A stretch of DNA of 64,000 nucleotides from Massilia phyllostachyos (GCF_021044825.1 NZ_JAJNOC010000001.1:62001-126000); one strand, 5' to 3'. Positions 26,527 to 38,118 are shown, numbered from the stretch's first letter. The notes: a model not told the origin generated them from the letters alone. Numbers and translations: made by a program.

Positions 26527-27516
26527 ATGGTCGACGCAGTACGCTGGGGCATCCTCGGCACGGGCAAGATCGCCCGCGCCTTCGCCACCGCATTGAAGGA
26601 CGTGCCGGGCGCCGTGCTGGCCGCCGTGGCCTCGCGCAGCCAGGACAAGGCCGACGCCTTCGCCCGGGAGTTCGGCGCGCAGGCCGCCTTCGGCAGCTAC
26701 GACGCGCTGGCGGAGGCGCGCGGCGTCGACCTGGTCTACGTGGCCACCCCGCATCCCCGGCATGCCGACAATGCCCTGATGGCGCTGCGCGCCGGGAAGG
26801 GCGTGCTGGTCGAGAAGCCGTTCACCATGAATTTGCGCGAGGCCGAGCAGGTCGTCACGCTGGCGCGCAGCCGCCGCCTGTTCCTGATGGAGGCGATGTG
26901 GACGCGCTACCTGCCCGGTTTCCAGGAAGTGCAGCGCATCATCGCCTCGGGCGAGATCGGGGCGGTGAGCCAGGTGGTGGCCGACTTCGGCTTCACCGCC
27001 AACTTCGGCCCCGAACACCGCGCCTTCAATCCGGAACTCGGCGGCGGCGCGCTGCTCGACCTGGGCATCTACCCGCTGTCGATCGCCAGCGCACTGCTTG
27101 GTCCCGTGGTCGAGATCAAGGCGCAGGCCGAGATGGGCGCCACCGGCGTCGACGTGCAGACCGGCTTCACCCTCAAGCACGAAGGCGGCGGCGTCTCGGT
27201 GTGCAGCTGCTCGTTCACCGCGCGCACGCCGTGCGAGCTGACGGTGTCGGGCACGCGCGGCCACGTGCGCATGAACACCCGCTTCCACCACGCCACCTCG
27301 GTGACGGTCGTGACCGAAGACGGCGCGGCGCGCACCATCCAGACTCCCTACATCGGCAACGGCTATGTGCACGAAGTGATCGAGGCGCAGCGCTGCTTTG
27401 CCGCCGGCCTCACCGAAAGCCCGGCCATGAAGCTGGAAGAAACGCTGGCGCTGATGGGCGTGCTGGACGAGATGCGGCGCCAGATCGGGCTGGTCTACGA
27501 CAGCGACCGCGCCTGA
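26527..27516 (+). CDS. Gfo/Idh/MocA-family NAD(P)-dependent oxidoreductase
   Basis: A 329-residue enzyme. It has an N-terminal Rossmann fold (WGILGTGKIARAFATALK), the family lysine in VLVEKPFTMN, and the C-terminal sheet domain (PELGGGALLDLGIYPLSIA). The family oxidises or reduces sugars, inositols or trans-dihydrodiols; GGGALLDLGIY with EAMWTRYLP resembles dimeric dihydrodiol dehydrogenase types. Substrate unknown. It starts 30 bases after the DUF3025 gene. Confidence 0.88.
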   Translation: MVDAVRWGILGTGKIARAFATALKDVPGAVLAAVASRSQDKADAFAREFGAQAAFGSYDALAEARGVDLVYVATPHPRHADNALMALRAGKGVLVEKPFTMNLREAEQVVTLARSRRLFLMEAMWTRYLPGFQEVQRIIASGEIGAVSQVVADFGFTANFGPEHRAFNPELGGGALLDLGIYPLSIASALLGPVVEIKAQAEMGATGVDVQTGFTLKHEGGGVSVCSCSFTARTPCELTVSGTRGHVRMNTRFHHATSVTVVTEDGAARTIQTPYIGNGYVHEVIEAQRCFAAGLTESPAMKLEETLALMGVLDEMRRQIGLVYDSDRA

Positions 27517-27601
27517 ACAGTGGGGTATGCGCGGTGGGTTGACACCCGCCCGCCTGCCGCGAATACTGGACGGTGTCATCCACCTTCCTGCGAAAGCCGC
27601 C

Positions 27602-27964
27602 ATGGGCCCCGTTACCCCGATCCTGCGCATCTTCGACGAGGCCAAAGCCCGCGAGTTCTACGTGGATTTCCTGGGCTTCCAGGTCGACTGGGAGCATCGC
27701 TTCGAGCCCGGCCTGCCGCTGTACCTGCAGGTCTCGCGCGACGGCTGCGTACTGCACCTGAGCGAACACCATGGCGATTGCTGTCCCGGCGCGGGCATGC
27801 GGATCCAGGTCGGGGACATCGACGCCTATCACGCCGAGCTCACGGCGAAGCAGTACGGCTACGCGCGTCCCGGCATCGGCGACAGGCCCTGGGGCTCGCG
27901 CGACATGTCGATCGCGGATCCGTTCGGGAACCGGCTGACCTTCACCAACGCGATCAGCACCTGA
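27602..27964 (+). CDS. Glyoxalase/bleomycin-resistance superfamily protein
   Basis: A 120-residue VOC-fold protein (TPILRIFDEAKAREFYVDFL, LHLSEHHGDCCPG, RDMSIADPFGNRLTF). The final DPFGNRLTF is the usual end of the second beta-alpha-beta unit. It resembles the group annotated as bleomycin-resistance-like, but metal ligands and function are not certain. I use the ATG at 27602, where the fold begins. The stop codon abuts the stop of the convergent gene (TGATCA). Confidence 0.8.
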   Translation: MGPVTPILRIFDEAKAREFYVDFLGFQVDWEHRFEPGLPLYLQVSRDGCVLHLSEHHGDCCPGAGMRIQVGDIDAYHAELTAKQYGYARPGIGDRPWGSRDMSIADPFGNRLTFTNAIST

Positions 27965-28711
27965 TCAACCCGCGGCCGCCGCCGCGTCCAGGCGCCGCAG
28001 CAGGTCCTTGTGCAGGTCCAGCGTGTACTTGGTCATGTGCTTGCGCGCGTGCGAGATCTCGGTGATCTCGCGCTGCGCCACCGCCGCCTGGCCGTTGGCC
28101 AGCGCCCACAGGGCCAGTTCCACGCGCGCCTCGATGCTGCTCGAACGCTCGGCCGCGGCGATGAACTGTTCGCCGGCCTCGGCGCGCTGGCCGCAGGCGC
28201 TGTAGGCGCGGCCCAGCACCAGTCCCACTTCCTCGGGGCGGAAGCCCGGCTGGCGCGTCTGCAGCGGCAGCAGCAGGGCGATCGCCGCCGCGGCCTGGCC
28301 GTGTGCCAGCCGTGCGCGCGCCGCGCCCAGGATCACTTCAGCGTCGCCGGCGAAAGGGCCCTGCAGGCAGGCGTCGTACTGCGCCACCGCTTCCGCGGTC
28401 TGCCCGGCTTCCAGCAGGGCGCCGGCCAGGCGCATCTGATTGTGCGCGGTCGGGGTCAGGTCGAAGGCCTGGCGCGCTTCGCGCACGTCGCGGCCCGGGT
28501 CGAGCTTTTTTTGCAGCGCATTCCCCGCCATGCGCGCCTGGCGCTCGAGGCGCGAGTGCGGCAGGAACACGGCGGCGAAATAGACGATGCTGCCGAGCAG
28601 GGGGAAGGAAAAGAGGATCAGCAGCCAGACCATCTGGCGTCCGGTGCGCACGGCATGGACGGCGAAGAAGAGGGCGACGATCAGGTGGAGTCCGAGTCCG
28701 AGGATGGGCAT
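27965..28711 (-). CDS. Membrane-anchored tetratricopeptide-repeat protein
   Basis: A 248-residue protein with two N-terminal membrane helices (LHLIVALFFAVHAV and MVWLLILFSFPLLGSIVYFA) resembling the PLDc_N/cardiolipin synthase N-terminal region. A cytoplasmic helical part rich in Ala follows, reading as several TPR-like repeats (NQMRLAGALLEAGQTAEAVA, LVLGRAYSACGQRAEAGEQF). It is probably a scaffold, with no catalytic motif seen. Its stop abuts the glyoxalase-like gene stop with no spacer. Confidence 0.7.
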   Translation of the reverse strand: MPILGLGLHLIVALFFAVHAVRTGRQMVWLLILFSFPLLGSIVYFAAVFLPHSRLERQARMAGNALQKKLDPGRDVREARQAFDLTPTAHNQMRLAGALLEAGQTAEAVAQYDACLQGPFAGDAEVILGAARARLAHGQAAAAIALLLPLQTRQPGFRPEEVGLVLGRAYSACGQRAEAGEQFIAAAERSSSIEARVELALWALANGQAAVAQREITEISHARKHMTKYTLDLHKDLLRRLDAAAAAG

Positions 28712-28853
28712 GGCAGTAGGGATTCCGCAGGTAGGAAGACGATGCAGCCGCCACGATAGCCTGTTGGGAGGCGCGCATGTCTATCGGATTGTCACACCTG
28801 CGCAATTTGCGACACAAATTCCGCCAATCCCGACAATCCCGGCCCGGGTGTTG

Positions 28854-30917
28854 TCAGACTTTCAGGAATTCCTCGCGCCCGCCCAGCCAGCGGGTCAGGT
28901 GGGCGTCGACCACCGCCATGTATTCCGGGCGGTCGGCGTGGTCCAGCAAGTATTGCGCCACGTCGCGCGCCTTGTCGACGATCCACTGGTCGGCTTCCAG
29001 GTCGGCGAAGCGCAGCATCGCCTCGCCCGACTGGCGGGCGCCGAGGAATTCGCCGGGGCCGCGGATTTCCAGGTCGCGCCGGGCGATCTCGAAGCCGTCG
29101 GTGGTTTCGCGCATGGTCAAGAGGCGCTGCTTGGCGACCTGGCCCAGCGGGCTCTGGTATAGAAGTAAGCACACGCTCGCAGCCGAACCCCGGCCCACGC
29201 GGCCGCGCAGCTGGTGCAGCTGCGACAAGCCGAAGCGCTCGGCGTGCTCGATCACCATCAAGGAGGCGTTCGGCACGTCGACGCCGACCTCGATCACGGT
29301 GGTCGCCACCAGCACGTGCACCTCGCCGCTGGAGAAGCCATCCATGATCACCTGTTTTTCGGCCGGCTTCATGCGGCCGTGCACCAGGCCGACGACCAGA
29401 TCCGGGAGGGCTTCGGCCAGGGTCTCGTAGGTCTCGGTCGCGGTCTGCAGCTGTAGCACCTCGGATTCCTCGATCAGCGGGCAGACCCAGTAGACCTGCC
29501 GGCCTTCCTGGGCCGCCGCGTGCACCCGCTCGATGACCTCGTCGCGCCGGTTCTGGTCGATGGCGCGCGTGACGATCGGGCTGCGGCCCGGCGGCAGTTC
29601 GTCGATGACGGACACCTCGAGGTCGGCGTAATAGGTCATGGCCAGCGTGCGCGGGATCGGGGTGGCCGACATCATCAACTGGTGCGGCACCAGGCCGTCG
29701 CTGCCCTTGTTGCGCAGGGTCAGGCGCTGGCCGACGCCGAAGCGGTGCTGTTCGTCGACGATCACCAGGCCCAGGCGCGCGAACTGCACGGTGTCCTGGA
29801 TCAGGGCGTGGGTGCCGATCACGAGCTTGGCTTCGCCCGATTCGATCAGCTCCTTGGCCGCGTCCTTTTCCTTTTTCTTCAGGCTGCCCGTCAGCCAGGC
29901 CACCTTCACGCCCAGCGGCTCCATCCAGGCGGCGATCTTGCGGAAGTGCTGCTCGGCCAGGATCTCGGTCGGCGCCATCAGAGCCGCCTGGTAGCCGCTG
30001 TCGATGGCCTGGGCGGCGGCCAGCGCCGACACCACGGTCTTGCCGCTGCCGACGTCGCCCTGCAGCAGGCGCTGCATCGGATAGCTTTCGCGCAGGTCGG
30101 CGCGGATTTCCTGCACCACGCGCTGCTGGGCGCCGGTCAGCTGGAAGGGCAGGGCGCCCAGGAAGGATTCGGACAGTTCACCCACCGCGCGCAGGGTCGG
30201 CGCGCCTTTTTCGCGCCGCGCGCGCTGGGCCCGTTTCAGGGAAAGCTGCTGCGCCAGCAGCTCGTCAAACTTCATGCGGGTCCAGGCCGGATGGCTTTTT
30301 TCGGTCAGCGCGTATTCGTCGACGTCGGCCGGCGGATAGTGCAGCAGGCGCACCGACGGTTCGAAGTCCCACAGCTGCAGGCGGCTCAAGAAGGCGTTCG
30401 GCAGCGTGTCGCTCCAGTCGACCCGCTTCATGGCGTCCGCGATGGCGCGCCGCATGATGGTCTGCGACAGGCCTTCGCCGGCCGGATACACCGGCGTGAG
30501 CGAGGTCGGCAGCGGCGCGCCCTCGTTGATCACTTTATAGGTCGGGTGGACCATCTCGGCGCCGAAGAAGCCGTGCTTGAGTTCGCCACGCGCGCGAATC
30601 CGCACGCCTTCGGCCATCTGCTTGACCTGGCTGCCGTAGAAATTCATGAAGCGCAGCTGCAGGTCGCCGGTCTCGTCGGCGATCTGGACCAGCAGCTGGC
30701 GCCGCGGCTTGTAGGTGATCTCGTTCTTGGTGACCACGCCCTCCACCTGCCAGGTCTGCAAGCCGCGCATGGCGGCGTCGCGGATCGAGACGACCTGGGT
30801 CTCGTCCTCGTAGCGCATCGGCAGGTGCAGCACCAGGTCCATGTCGGTGCGCAGGCCCAGCCGGGCGAGCTTGGATTCTGTGGTTTTGGGGGCGGATGGG
30901 GTCTTGGAAGCGGGCAT
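28854..30917 (-). CDS. recG: ATP-dependent DNA helicase RecG
   Basis: A 687-residue helicase that remodels stalled replication forks and Holliday junctions. It has an N-terminal wedge/OB domain, then Walker A QGDVGSGKTVVSALAA, DEQHRFGV (motif II, DEQH), MSATPIPRTLAMT (motif III), GRMKPAEKQ and HQLRGRVGRG (motif VI). I use the ATG at 30917; six codons upstream there is only a TTG. It is divergent from queA. Confidence 0.95.
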   Translation of the reverse strand: MPASKTPSAPKTTESKLARLGLRTDMDLVLHLPMRYEDETQVVSIRDAAMRGLQTWQVEGVVTKNEITYKPRRQLLVQIADETGDLQLRFMNFYGSQVKQMAEGVRIRARGELKHGFFGAEMVHPTYKVINEGAPLPTSLTPVYPAGEGLSQTIMRRAIADAMKRVDWSDTLPNAFLSRLQLWDFEPSVRLLHYPPADVDEYALTEKSHPAWTRMKFDELLAQQLSLKRAQRARREKGAPTLRAVGELSESFLGALPFQLTGAQQRVVQEIRADLRESYPMQRLLQGDVGSGKTVVSALAAAQAIDSGYQAALMAPTEILAEQHFRKIAAWMEPLGVKVAWLTGSLKKKEKDAAKELIESGEAKLVIGTHALIQDTVQFARLGLVIVDEQHRFGVGQRLTLRNKGSDGLVPHQLMMSATPIPRTLAMTYYADLEVSVIDELPPGRSPIVTRAIDQNRRDEVIERVHAAAQEGRQVYWVCPLIEESEVLQLQTATETYETLAEALPDLVVGLVHGRMKPAEKQVIMDGFSSGEVHVLVATTVIEVGVDVPNASLMVIEHAERFGLSQLHQLRGRVGRGSAASVCLLLYQSPLGQVAKQRLLTMRETTDGFEIARRDLEIRGPGEFLGARQSGEAMLRFADLEADQWIVDKARDVAQYLLDHADRPEYMAVVDAHLTRWLGGREEFLKV

Positions 30918-31022
30918 ATTGCGGCAATTGAGCAAATGCTGGCGTAAAATAGAGGGTTCGCCGCACGCATTGCAGCCTCTATTGTAAGGCTGTCAGCACC
31001 CATTTTCCCAGAATTGAACACA

Positions 31023-33192
<2,170 letters not shown>

Positions 33193-33224
33193 GTGGGCGC
33201 TAACTGCTGGGCTGGCTAACTTGG

Positions 33225-33350
33225 ATCCCGGCCTGCGCCGGGATGACGGTGTTAGGGCTGGTGGATTTAGTTGGCATCCTTCTCTGCGCTAGCTGAAAAA
33301 CCGTCGTACGCGCCACTGGCGCCTACGACTTACGGCGCAGGCCGGAACCC
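33225..33350. repeat. REP-like palindromes between tgt and yajC
   Basis: The 327-base gap after tgt has no gene. It holds a perfect 20-bp unit (ATCCCGGC-ctgc-GCCGGGAT, 33225-33244) followed by ATGACG. About 60 bases on there is a 27-base palindrome with arms GTCGTA-c-GCGCCA and TGGCGC-c-TACGAC (33303-33329), followed by CGGC-gcag-GCCG. Outer-arm bases differ from the copies at 18491 and 62149 on both sides together, so pairing is kept. Confidence 0.75.
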
Positions 33351-33519
33351 AATTTCTCTAGCGCGCCACTCGGTCACCGCTCCCCACCAAATTAAATTTC
33401 CTGCAACATCTTGCAATCCGGAATTGCAAACCTACATACCTCCAGCTTGTCTCCAGCCATAGTGCCGGTGCTAGAATACACCGCTTAATTTTTTTAATCT
33501 CACCACCATCGGAGTTCTT

Positions 33520-33852
33520 GTGTTCATTTCCAACGCGTACGCGCAAACCACTGCCGCTGCAGACGCTGGCATCATGGGTAGCATCACCGGCTTCCTGCCG
33601 ATCATCCTGATGTTCGTGGTCATGTACTTCCTCATGATCCGTCCGCAGCAGAAGCGCCAGCGCGAGATGAAGTCGATGATGGACGCGCTGACCAAGGGCG
33701 ACGAAGTGGCGACCGCCGGCGGCATCCTGGGCCGTGTCGTCAAGGTGGCCGACACCTACGTGACCCTGGAAATCGCGACCGGCACCGAGATCGTGGTCCA
33801 GAAGAACGCGGTGACGACCCTGCTGCCGAAAGGCACCCTGAAGGCCCTCTAA
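33520..33852 (+). CDS. yajC: Preprotein translocase subunit YajC
   Basis: A 110-residue small membrane protein of the SecDF-YajC complex. One membrane helix (FLPIILMFVVMYFLMI) is followed by the family motif RPQQKRQREMKSM and a soluble beta domain (GDEVATAGGILGRVV). The start is a GTG at 33520 with GGAG five bases upstream. secD and secF follow. Confidence 0.95.
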   Translation: MFISNAYAQTTAAADAGIMGSITGFLPIILMFVVMYFLMIRPQQKRQREMKSMMDALTKGDEVATAGGILGRVVKVADTYVTLEIATGTEIVVQKNAVTTLLPKGTLKAL

Positions 33853-33915
33853 GCCGGTCAGCACATGGCGGCGGCCTGGGGCCGCCGCGCGCCCAACTCA
33901 GAACGCTGGAATACC

Positions 33916-35814
33916 ATGAATCGCTACCCCGTCTGGAAATATCTACTGATCGCCGTCGCGCTCCTGCTGGGCGCGCTGTTTACGGCGCCGAACTACTTCG
34001 GTGAAACGCCGGCACTGCAGGTCACCACCGGCAAGACGGCGGTCAACATCACCAGCGCCACCGTCAGCCTGGTCGAGGATGCGCTCAAGCGCAACGGCGT
34101 TCCGGCCACCGCGGTCGCCCTCGAAGGCGCAGGCAACAGCACCTCGGTGCGCGCCCGCTTCGCGAGCACCGACGCCCAGTTCCGCGCCAAGCTGGCCCTC
34201 GAGCGCGACCTGAACCGCGACAAGAACAACCCCGACTACATCGTCACCGTCAACCTGGCCAAGAACACCCCGGCCTGGATGGAAAAGATCGGCGCCAAGC
34301 CGATGAACCTGGGCCTCGACTTGCGCGGCGGCGTTCACTTCCTGCTGCAGATCAACAGCAAGGCCGTGCTCGATACCAAGGTCAAGGGCCTGCAGGCGAG
34401 CGTGCGCAGCCAGCTGCGCGACGCCAACGTGCGCCACACCGGCATCGAGCGCGTGGGCGACACCATCGAAGTGCGCTTCCGCGACGCCGCCACCCGCAGC
34501 GCCGCCCGCAACACGCTGGGCAAGCAATCGCAGGACCTGACCTTTACCGAGACCGCCGACGGCACCGAGCTGAAGCTGGCCGTCGCCCTGAAGCCGGAGG
34601 CGATCAAGCGCACCGTCGAAGACGGCGTCAAGCAGAACATCGCTACCCTGTCCAAGCGCATCAATGAGCTGGGCACCACCGAGCCGCTGATCCAGCAGCA
34701 GGGCGCCGACCGCATCATCGTCCAGCTGCCGGGCGTGCAGGACGTGGCGCGCGCCAAGGACATCATCGGCCGCACCGCGACCCTGGAACTGCGCATGGTC
34801 GATTCGACCGTGACCCCGGGCACCGAGCTGTCCGCCGCGATTCCGCTGAACTCGGAACTGTTCACCGAAGGCCGCGGCGCCCCGGTGGTGGTCTCGAAAG
34901 ACGTCATCCTGACCGGCGACTACATCTCGAGCGCCGTCGCCAGCTTCGACCAGAACCAGCAGCCGGCCGTCTCGATCGACCTGAACGGCGACGGCGGCCG
35001 CCGCATGCGCATGGCCACCCGCGAAAACGTCGGCAAGCGCCTGGCGGTGCTGCTGGTGGAAAAAGGCGTGTACAGCGTGCCGACGGCCCCGACCATCAAC
35101 CAGGAACTGGGTTCGACCTTCCAGATCACCGGCATCGGCAGCATCGAGGACGCCAACGAACTGGCGCTGCTGCTGCGCTCGGGCGCGCTGTCGGCGCCGA
35201 TGGAATTCATCGAGGAACGCGTGATCGGCCCGCAGCTGGGCGCCGAGAACATCGACCGCGGCCTGCACTCGACCGTGTGGGGTTTTGTTGCGATCGCGAT
35301 CTTCATGGTCATCTACTACCACCTGGTGGGCTTCATCAGCGCGCTGGCGCTGGCCGCCAACGTGCTGTTCCTGCTGGCGCTGCTGTCGATGATGCAGATC
35401 ACCTTGACCTTGCCGGGTATCGCCGCAATCGCGCTGGCGCTCGGCATGGCGATCGACGCCAACGTGCTGATCAACGAGCGCATCCGCGAGGAACTGCGCG
35501 CGGGCGCGGCGCCGCAGGTGGCGATCAACGCCGGCTTCAAGCACGCCTGGGACACGATTTTCGACTCCAACGTGACCACCCTGATCGTCGGCCTGGCGCT
35601 GCTGGTCTTCGGTTCCGGCGCGATCCGCGGCTTCGCCGTGGTGCACTGCCTGGGCATCCTGACCTCGATGTTCTCGGCCGTGTTCGTGTCGCGTGGCCTG
35701 ATCAACCTGTGGTACGGCCGCAAGAAGAAGCTGACCCACATCTCGATCGGCACCGTCTGGAAAGAGGGCTTCACGCCTAACAAGAGCAACACGACTCAGG
35801 AAACTCAGGGTTAA
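33916..35814 (+). CDS. secD: Protein-export membrane protein SecD
   Basis: A 632-residue inner-membrane protein that uses the proton gradient to finish translocation of exported proteins. It has one N-terminal helix, a large periplasmic P1 domain that includes the conserved DLRGGVHFLLQ, and C-terminal helices (IAAIALALGMAIDANVLINERIREEL is the conserved helix 4 region). I use the ATG at 33916, since earlier codons are not membrane-like. secF begins two bases after its stop. Confidence 0.96.
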   Translation: MNRYPVWKYLLIAVALLLGALFTAPNYFGETPALQVTTGKTAVNITSATVSLVEDALKRNGVPATAVALEGAGNSTSVRARFASTDAQFRAKLALERDLNRDKNNPDYIVTVNLAKNTPAWMEKIGAKPMNLGLDLRGGVHFLLQINSKAVLDTKVKGLQASVRSQLRDANVRHTGIERVGDTIEVRFRDAATRSAARNTLGKQSQDLTFTETADGTELKLAVALKPEAIKRTVEDGVKQNIATLSKRINELGTTEPLIQQQGADRIIVQLPGVQDVARAKDIIGRTATLELRMVDSTVTPGTELSAAIPLNSELFTEGRGAPVVVSKDVILTGDYISSAVASFDQNQQPAVSIDLNGDGGRRMRMATRENVGKRLAVLLVEKGVYSVPTAPTINQELGSTFQITGIGSIEDANELALLLRSGALSAPMEFIEERVIGPQLGAENIDRGLHSTVWGFVAIAIFMVIYYHLVGFISALALAANVLFLLALLSMMQITLTLPGIAAIALALGMAIDANVLINERIREELRAGAAPQVAINAGFKHAWDTIFDSNVTTLIVGLALLVFGSGAIRGFAVVHCLGILTSMFSAVFVSRGLINLWYGRKKKLTHISIGTVWKEGFTPNKSNTTQETQG

Positions 35815-35816
35815 TC

Positions 35817-36839
35817 ATGGAATTTTTCAAGATCAAACGGGACATCCCGTTCATGCGCCACGCCAAGATCCTCAATGCGATCTCGGTGCTGACCTTCCTG
35901 GCGGCCGTGTTCTTCCTGGTGACCAAGAACCTGCATTACTCGGTCGAGTTTACCGGCGGCACCCTGATCGAGCTGCACTACCCGCATGCGGCGGACCAGG
36001 AAAAGATCCGCAACACGCTGCGCGGCGTCGGCTTCGAAGCGCCTGAAGTGACCAGCTTCGGCACCGCCCAGGACGTCCTGCTGCGCCTGCCGATCGCCCA
36101 GGGTTCGGCCCAGGACGGCACCTCGACGCGCGCCTTCAACGCCGTCTGCGCGTCCGAGCAGGGCACGCCGAAGGTCACGCAAGTGCAGACCGACAAGGGC
36201 CAGACCGTCAACCGCACCAGCTGCATGAGCGCCGCCAACCAGGAGCTGGTGAGCCTGCAGCGTGTCGAGTACGTCGGCCCGGCGGTCGGCAAGGAACTGG
36301 CGCAAAACGGCCTGAACGCGCTGCTGATGGTGGTGATCGGCGTGGTCGCCTACCTGGCCATCCGCTTCGAGTGGAAGTTCGCGGTCGCGGCCATCGTCGC
36401 CAACCTGCACGACGTCGTCATCATCCTCGGCTTCTTCGCCTTCTTCGAGTGGGAATTCTCGCTGACGGTGCTGGCCGCGATCCTGGCGGTGCTGGGCTAC
36501 TCGGTCAACGAATCGGTCGTCATCTTCGACCGGATCCGCGAAATGTTCCGCAAGCAGCGCAAGATGACGGTGCCGCAGGTGATCGACCACGCCATTACCA
36601 GCACCATCTCGCGCACCATCATCACCCACGGCTCGACCCAGATGATGGTGCTGTCGATGCTGTTCTTCGGCGGCCACGCGCTGCACTACTTCGCGATGGC
36701 CCTGACCATCGGCATCTGCTTCGGCATCTACTCGTCGGTGTTCGTGGCGGCGGCGCTGGCCATGTGGCTGGGCGTGAAGCGCGAAGACCTGATCAAGCCG
36801 GTCAAGGAAAAGGACGAGACCGACGGCGCCGTCGTCTGA
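35817..36839 (+). CDS. secF: Protein-export membrane protein SecF
   Basis: A 340-residue partner of SecD with six membrane helices. Family motifs are VEFTGGTLIELHY after the first helix, ILAVLGYSVNESVVIFDRIRE and SRTIITHGSTQMMVLSMLFFGG. A hairpin terminator follows shortly after the stop, closing the yajC-secD-secF operon. Confidence 0.96.
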   Translation: MEFFKIKRDIPFMRHAKILNAISVLTFLAAVFFLVTKNLHYSVEFTGGTLIELHYPHAADQEKIRNTLRGVGFEAPEVTSFGTAQDVLLRLPIAQGSAQDGTSTRAFNAVCASEQGTPKVTQVQTDKGQTVNRTSCMSAANQELVSLQRVEYVGPAVGKELAQNGLNALLMVVIGVVAYLAIRFEWKFAVAAIVANLHDVVIILGFFAFFEWEFSLTVLAAILAVLGYSVNESVVIFDRIREMFRKQRKMTVPQVIDHAITSTISRTIITHGSTQMMVLSMLFFGGHALHYFAMALTIGICFGIYSSVFVAAALAMWLGVKREDLIKPVKEKDETDGAVV

Positions 36840-36858
36840 GCGGACTCTTCCTTTGAAA

Positions 36859-36892
36859 AATGTCGCCCGGCTCTGCCGCGGCGGCATTTTTT
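36859..36892 (+). terminator. Terminator of the yajC-secD-secF operon
   Basis: AATGTCGCC (36859-36867) pairs with GGCGGCATT (36880-36888), with one G-T wobble and a 12-base loop. It is followed by four further T, giving a six-T run in all. Confidence 0.75.
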
Positions 36893-36924
36893 CATCCAGA
36901 TCAAGGTGAAATGGTATTTTGGCC

Positions 36925-36972
36925 ATTTATGTGTGGTAACGCACAGAGTGGCCATTCCGGCCACCCTATAGT
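36925..36972 (+). promoter_or_regulatory. Conserved promoter of small-RNA copy 1
   Basis: ATTTATGTGTG at 36925, then TAACGCAC at 36937, then TATAGT (-10) at 36967. Copy 3 has the same elements at identical distances (42 and 30 bases upstream of TATAGT), and copy 2 keeps the CGCAC element at the same distance. GTGTG and CGCAC form an imperfect inverted repeat over the -35 area, which has no normal -35 box, so an activator or special sigma factor is possible. Confidence 0.6.
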
Positions 36973-37042
36973 GGACCTGTCTCTTTCAGGACATCCCTAG
37001 TTTTGGACTTCACCCGCTTCCCAACCGAAGCGGGTTTTTTTT
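36973..37042 (+). ncRNA. Putative small RNA, copy 1
   Basis: The stretch after TATAGT is nearly identical in three places in this window over about 44 bases (copy 2 identical, copy 3 with one change before the terminator). It carries no reading frame of note. It ends in a strong terminator: CCCGCTT paired with AAGCGGG, then eight T. The terminator stems and loops differ between copies while the core is constant, which points to selection on the core RNA. GGAC occurs three times at exact 16-base steps (36973, 36989, 37005); if transcription starts about six bases after TATAGT, the first lies in the promoter and two are in the RNA. The expected length is 60-70 nucleotides. The RNA is not demonstrated. 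Confidence 0.65.
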
Positions 37043-38118
37043 GGCTGTGTTCGCGATCGTTGGGTGAACCAAATCGCGTTGTCGAAGTCCTACGCATCGT
37101 CGAGTTAACTCATCTGGAGTGACGATGCAAGGCCCGCGCTTCGACGAATTGTTTGCTTTTCTGACCGCCGCGCCATTGTCCAGCACCGATCTTGCCCGGC
37201 TGCGCGACTGGCTCGACAGCATCCGCGACCCGGCCGAGTGCCTGGCGCTCATTGAAGCGGCCGCGGCAGGCCGGCCGTGTCCGCACTGTGCTTGCGCGCG
37301 CTTGCACCGCTCCGGCTTCGCCAGCGGCCTGCAGCGTTATCGCTGCCTGGGTTGTCGTCGCTCCTTCAATGCGCTGACCGGCACGCCGCTGGCCCGGCTG
37401 CGCAAGCGCGAGTGCTGGCTGCCTTATATCAAGTGCTTGCTGGAATCACGCACCGTGCGCGACGCGGCGCTCGTTACCGGCGTGCATCGCACCACGAGTT
37501 TTCGCTGGCGCCACCGATTCGCGCCGGGCGCCGCCCGGCACCGGCCCGCAGCATTAACGGGAATCATAGAGGCCGACGAAACCTACAGACTGGAATCGCA
37601 GAAGGGTTCGCGCACCTTGTCGCGCCCGCCGCGCAAGCGTGGTGGCGCCGCCCGGCGGCGCGGCATCAACCGCGAGCATGATTGCCTGCTGGTAGCGCGT
37701 GACCGCATCGGCACGACGCTGGACTTTCATACCGGACGCGGTCCCGTGACCGCTGCGCAATTACATACCTGCCTGCAGCCGGTGCTGCCCGGCGACGGGC
37801 TGCTCATCAGCGATGGCGCAGCGGCCTATGTCCGGTTTGCCCTTGACGCTGGAATCATGCACGAATCCATCAACGTGCGGGCGGGCCGGCGCGCACGCGG
37901 CGCGATCCACATCCAGAACGTGAATGGCTGGCACAGTCGCTTCAAGAACTGGCTGGTGCGCTTCAAGGGCGTGGCCAGCCGCTACCTGGCGAATTATTCG
38001 GGGTGGCAGCGATTACTGGATGCGCAAGTGTTGCGTACACCAGCGCAGTGGCTATGTGCTGCGGTACGACAAGTTCAGTGAAGGCGACCGTAAATACATA
38101 ACTAACGCGAACACAGCC
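37043..38118 (+). mobile_element. IS1595-family insertion sequence (ISXO2-like), apparently intact
   Basis: 1,076 bases bounded by 13-bp perfect inverted repeats, GGCTGTGTTCGCG at 37043-37055 and CGCGAACACAGCC at 38106-38118, with one intact transposase gene. The left end abuts the last T of the small-RNA copy 1 terminator. The 8 bases outside each end (TTTTTTTT and TTTGCATC) do not match, so the usual 8-bp target duplication is missing or decayed. Confidence 0.85.
37125..38081 (+). CDS. IS1595-family transposase
   Basis: A 318-residue transposase. It has an N-terminal zinc ribbon (CPHCACARLHRSG, YRCLGCRRSF), a helix-turn-helix (VRDAALVTGVHRTTSFRWRH) and an ISXO2-like catalytic domain with the acidic residues in IIEADETYR and LISDGAAAY. 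The third position falls in IQNVNGWHSRFKNWL, giving the DDN-type series of this family. The ATG at 37125 is preferred over the GTG at 37119, with GGAG five bases before it. No frameshift is seen, so the element may still be active. Confidence 0.88.
   Translation: MQGPRFDELFAFLTAAPLSSTDLARLRDWLDSIRDPAECLALIEAAAAGRPCPHCACARLHRSGFASGLQRYRCLGCRRSFNALTGTPLARLRKRECWLPYIKCLLESRTVRDAALVTGVHRTTSFRWRHRFAPGAARHRPAALTGIIEADETYRLESQKGSRTLSRPPRKRGGAARRRGINREHDCLLVARDRIGTTLDFHTGRGPVTAAQLHTCLQPVLPGDGLLISDGAAAYVRFALDAGIMHESINVRAGRRARGAIHIQNVNGWHSRFKNWLVRFKGVASRYLANYSGWQRLLDAQVLRTPAQWLCAAVRQVQ

Noticed and set aside
33943-35739. Open frame of 598 codons on the minus strand opposite secD
   Set aside because: It has shadow composition with no recognisable motif, and secD is certain.
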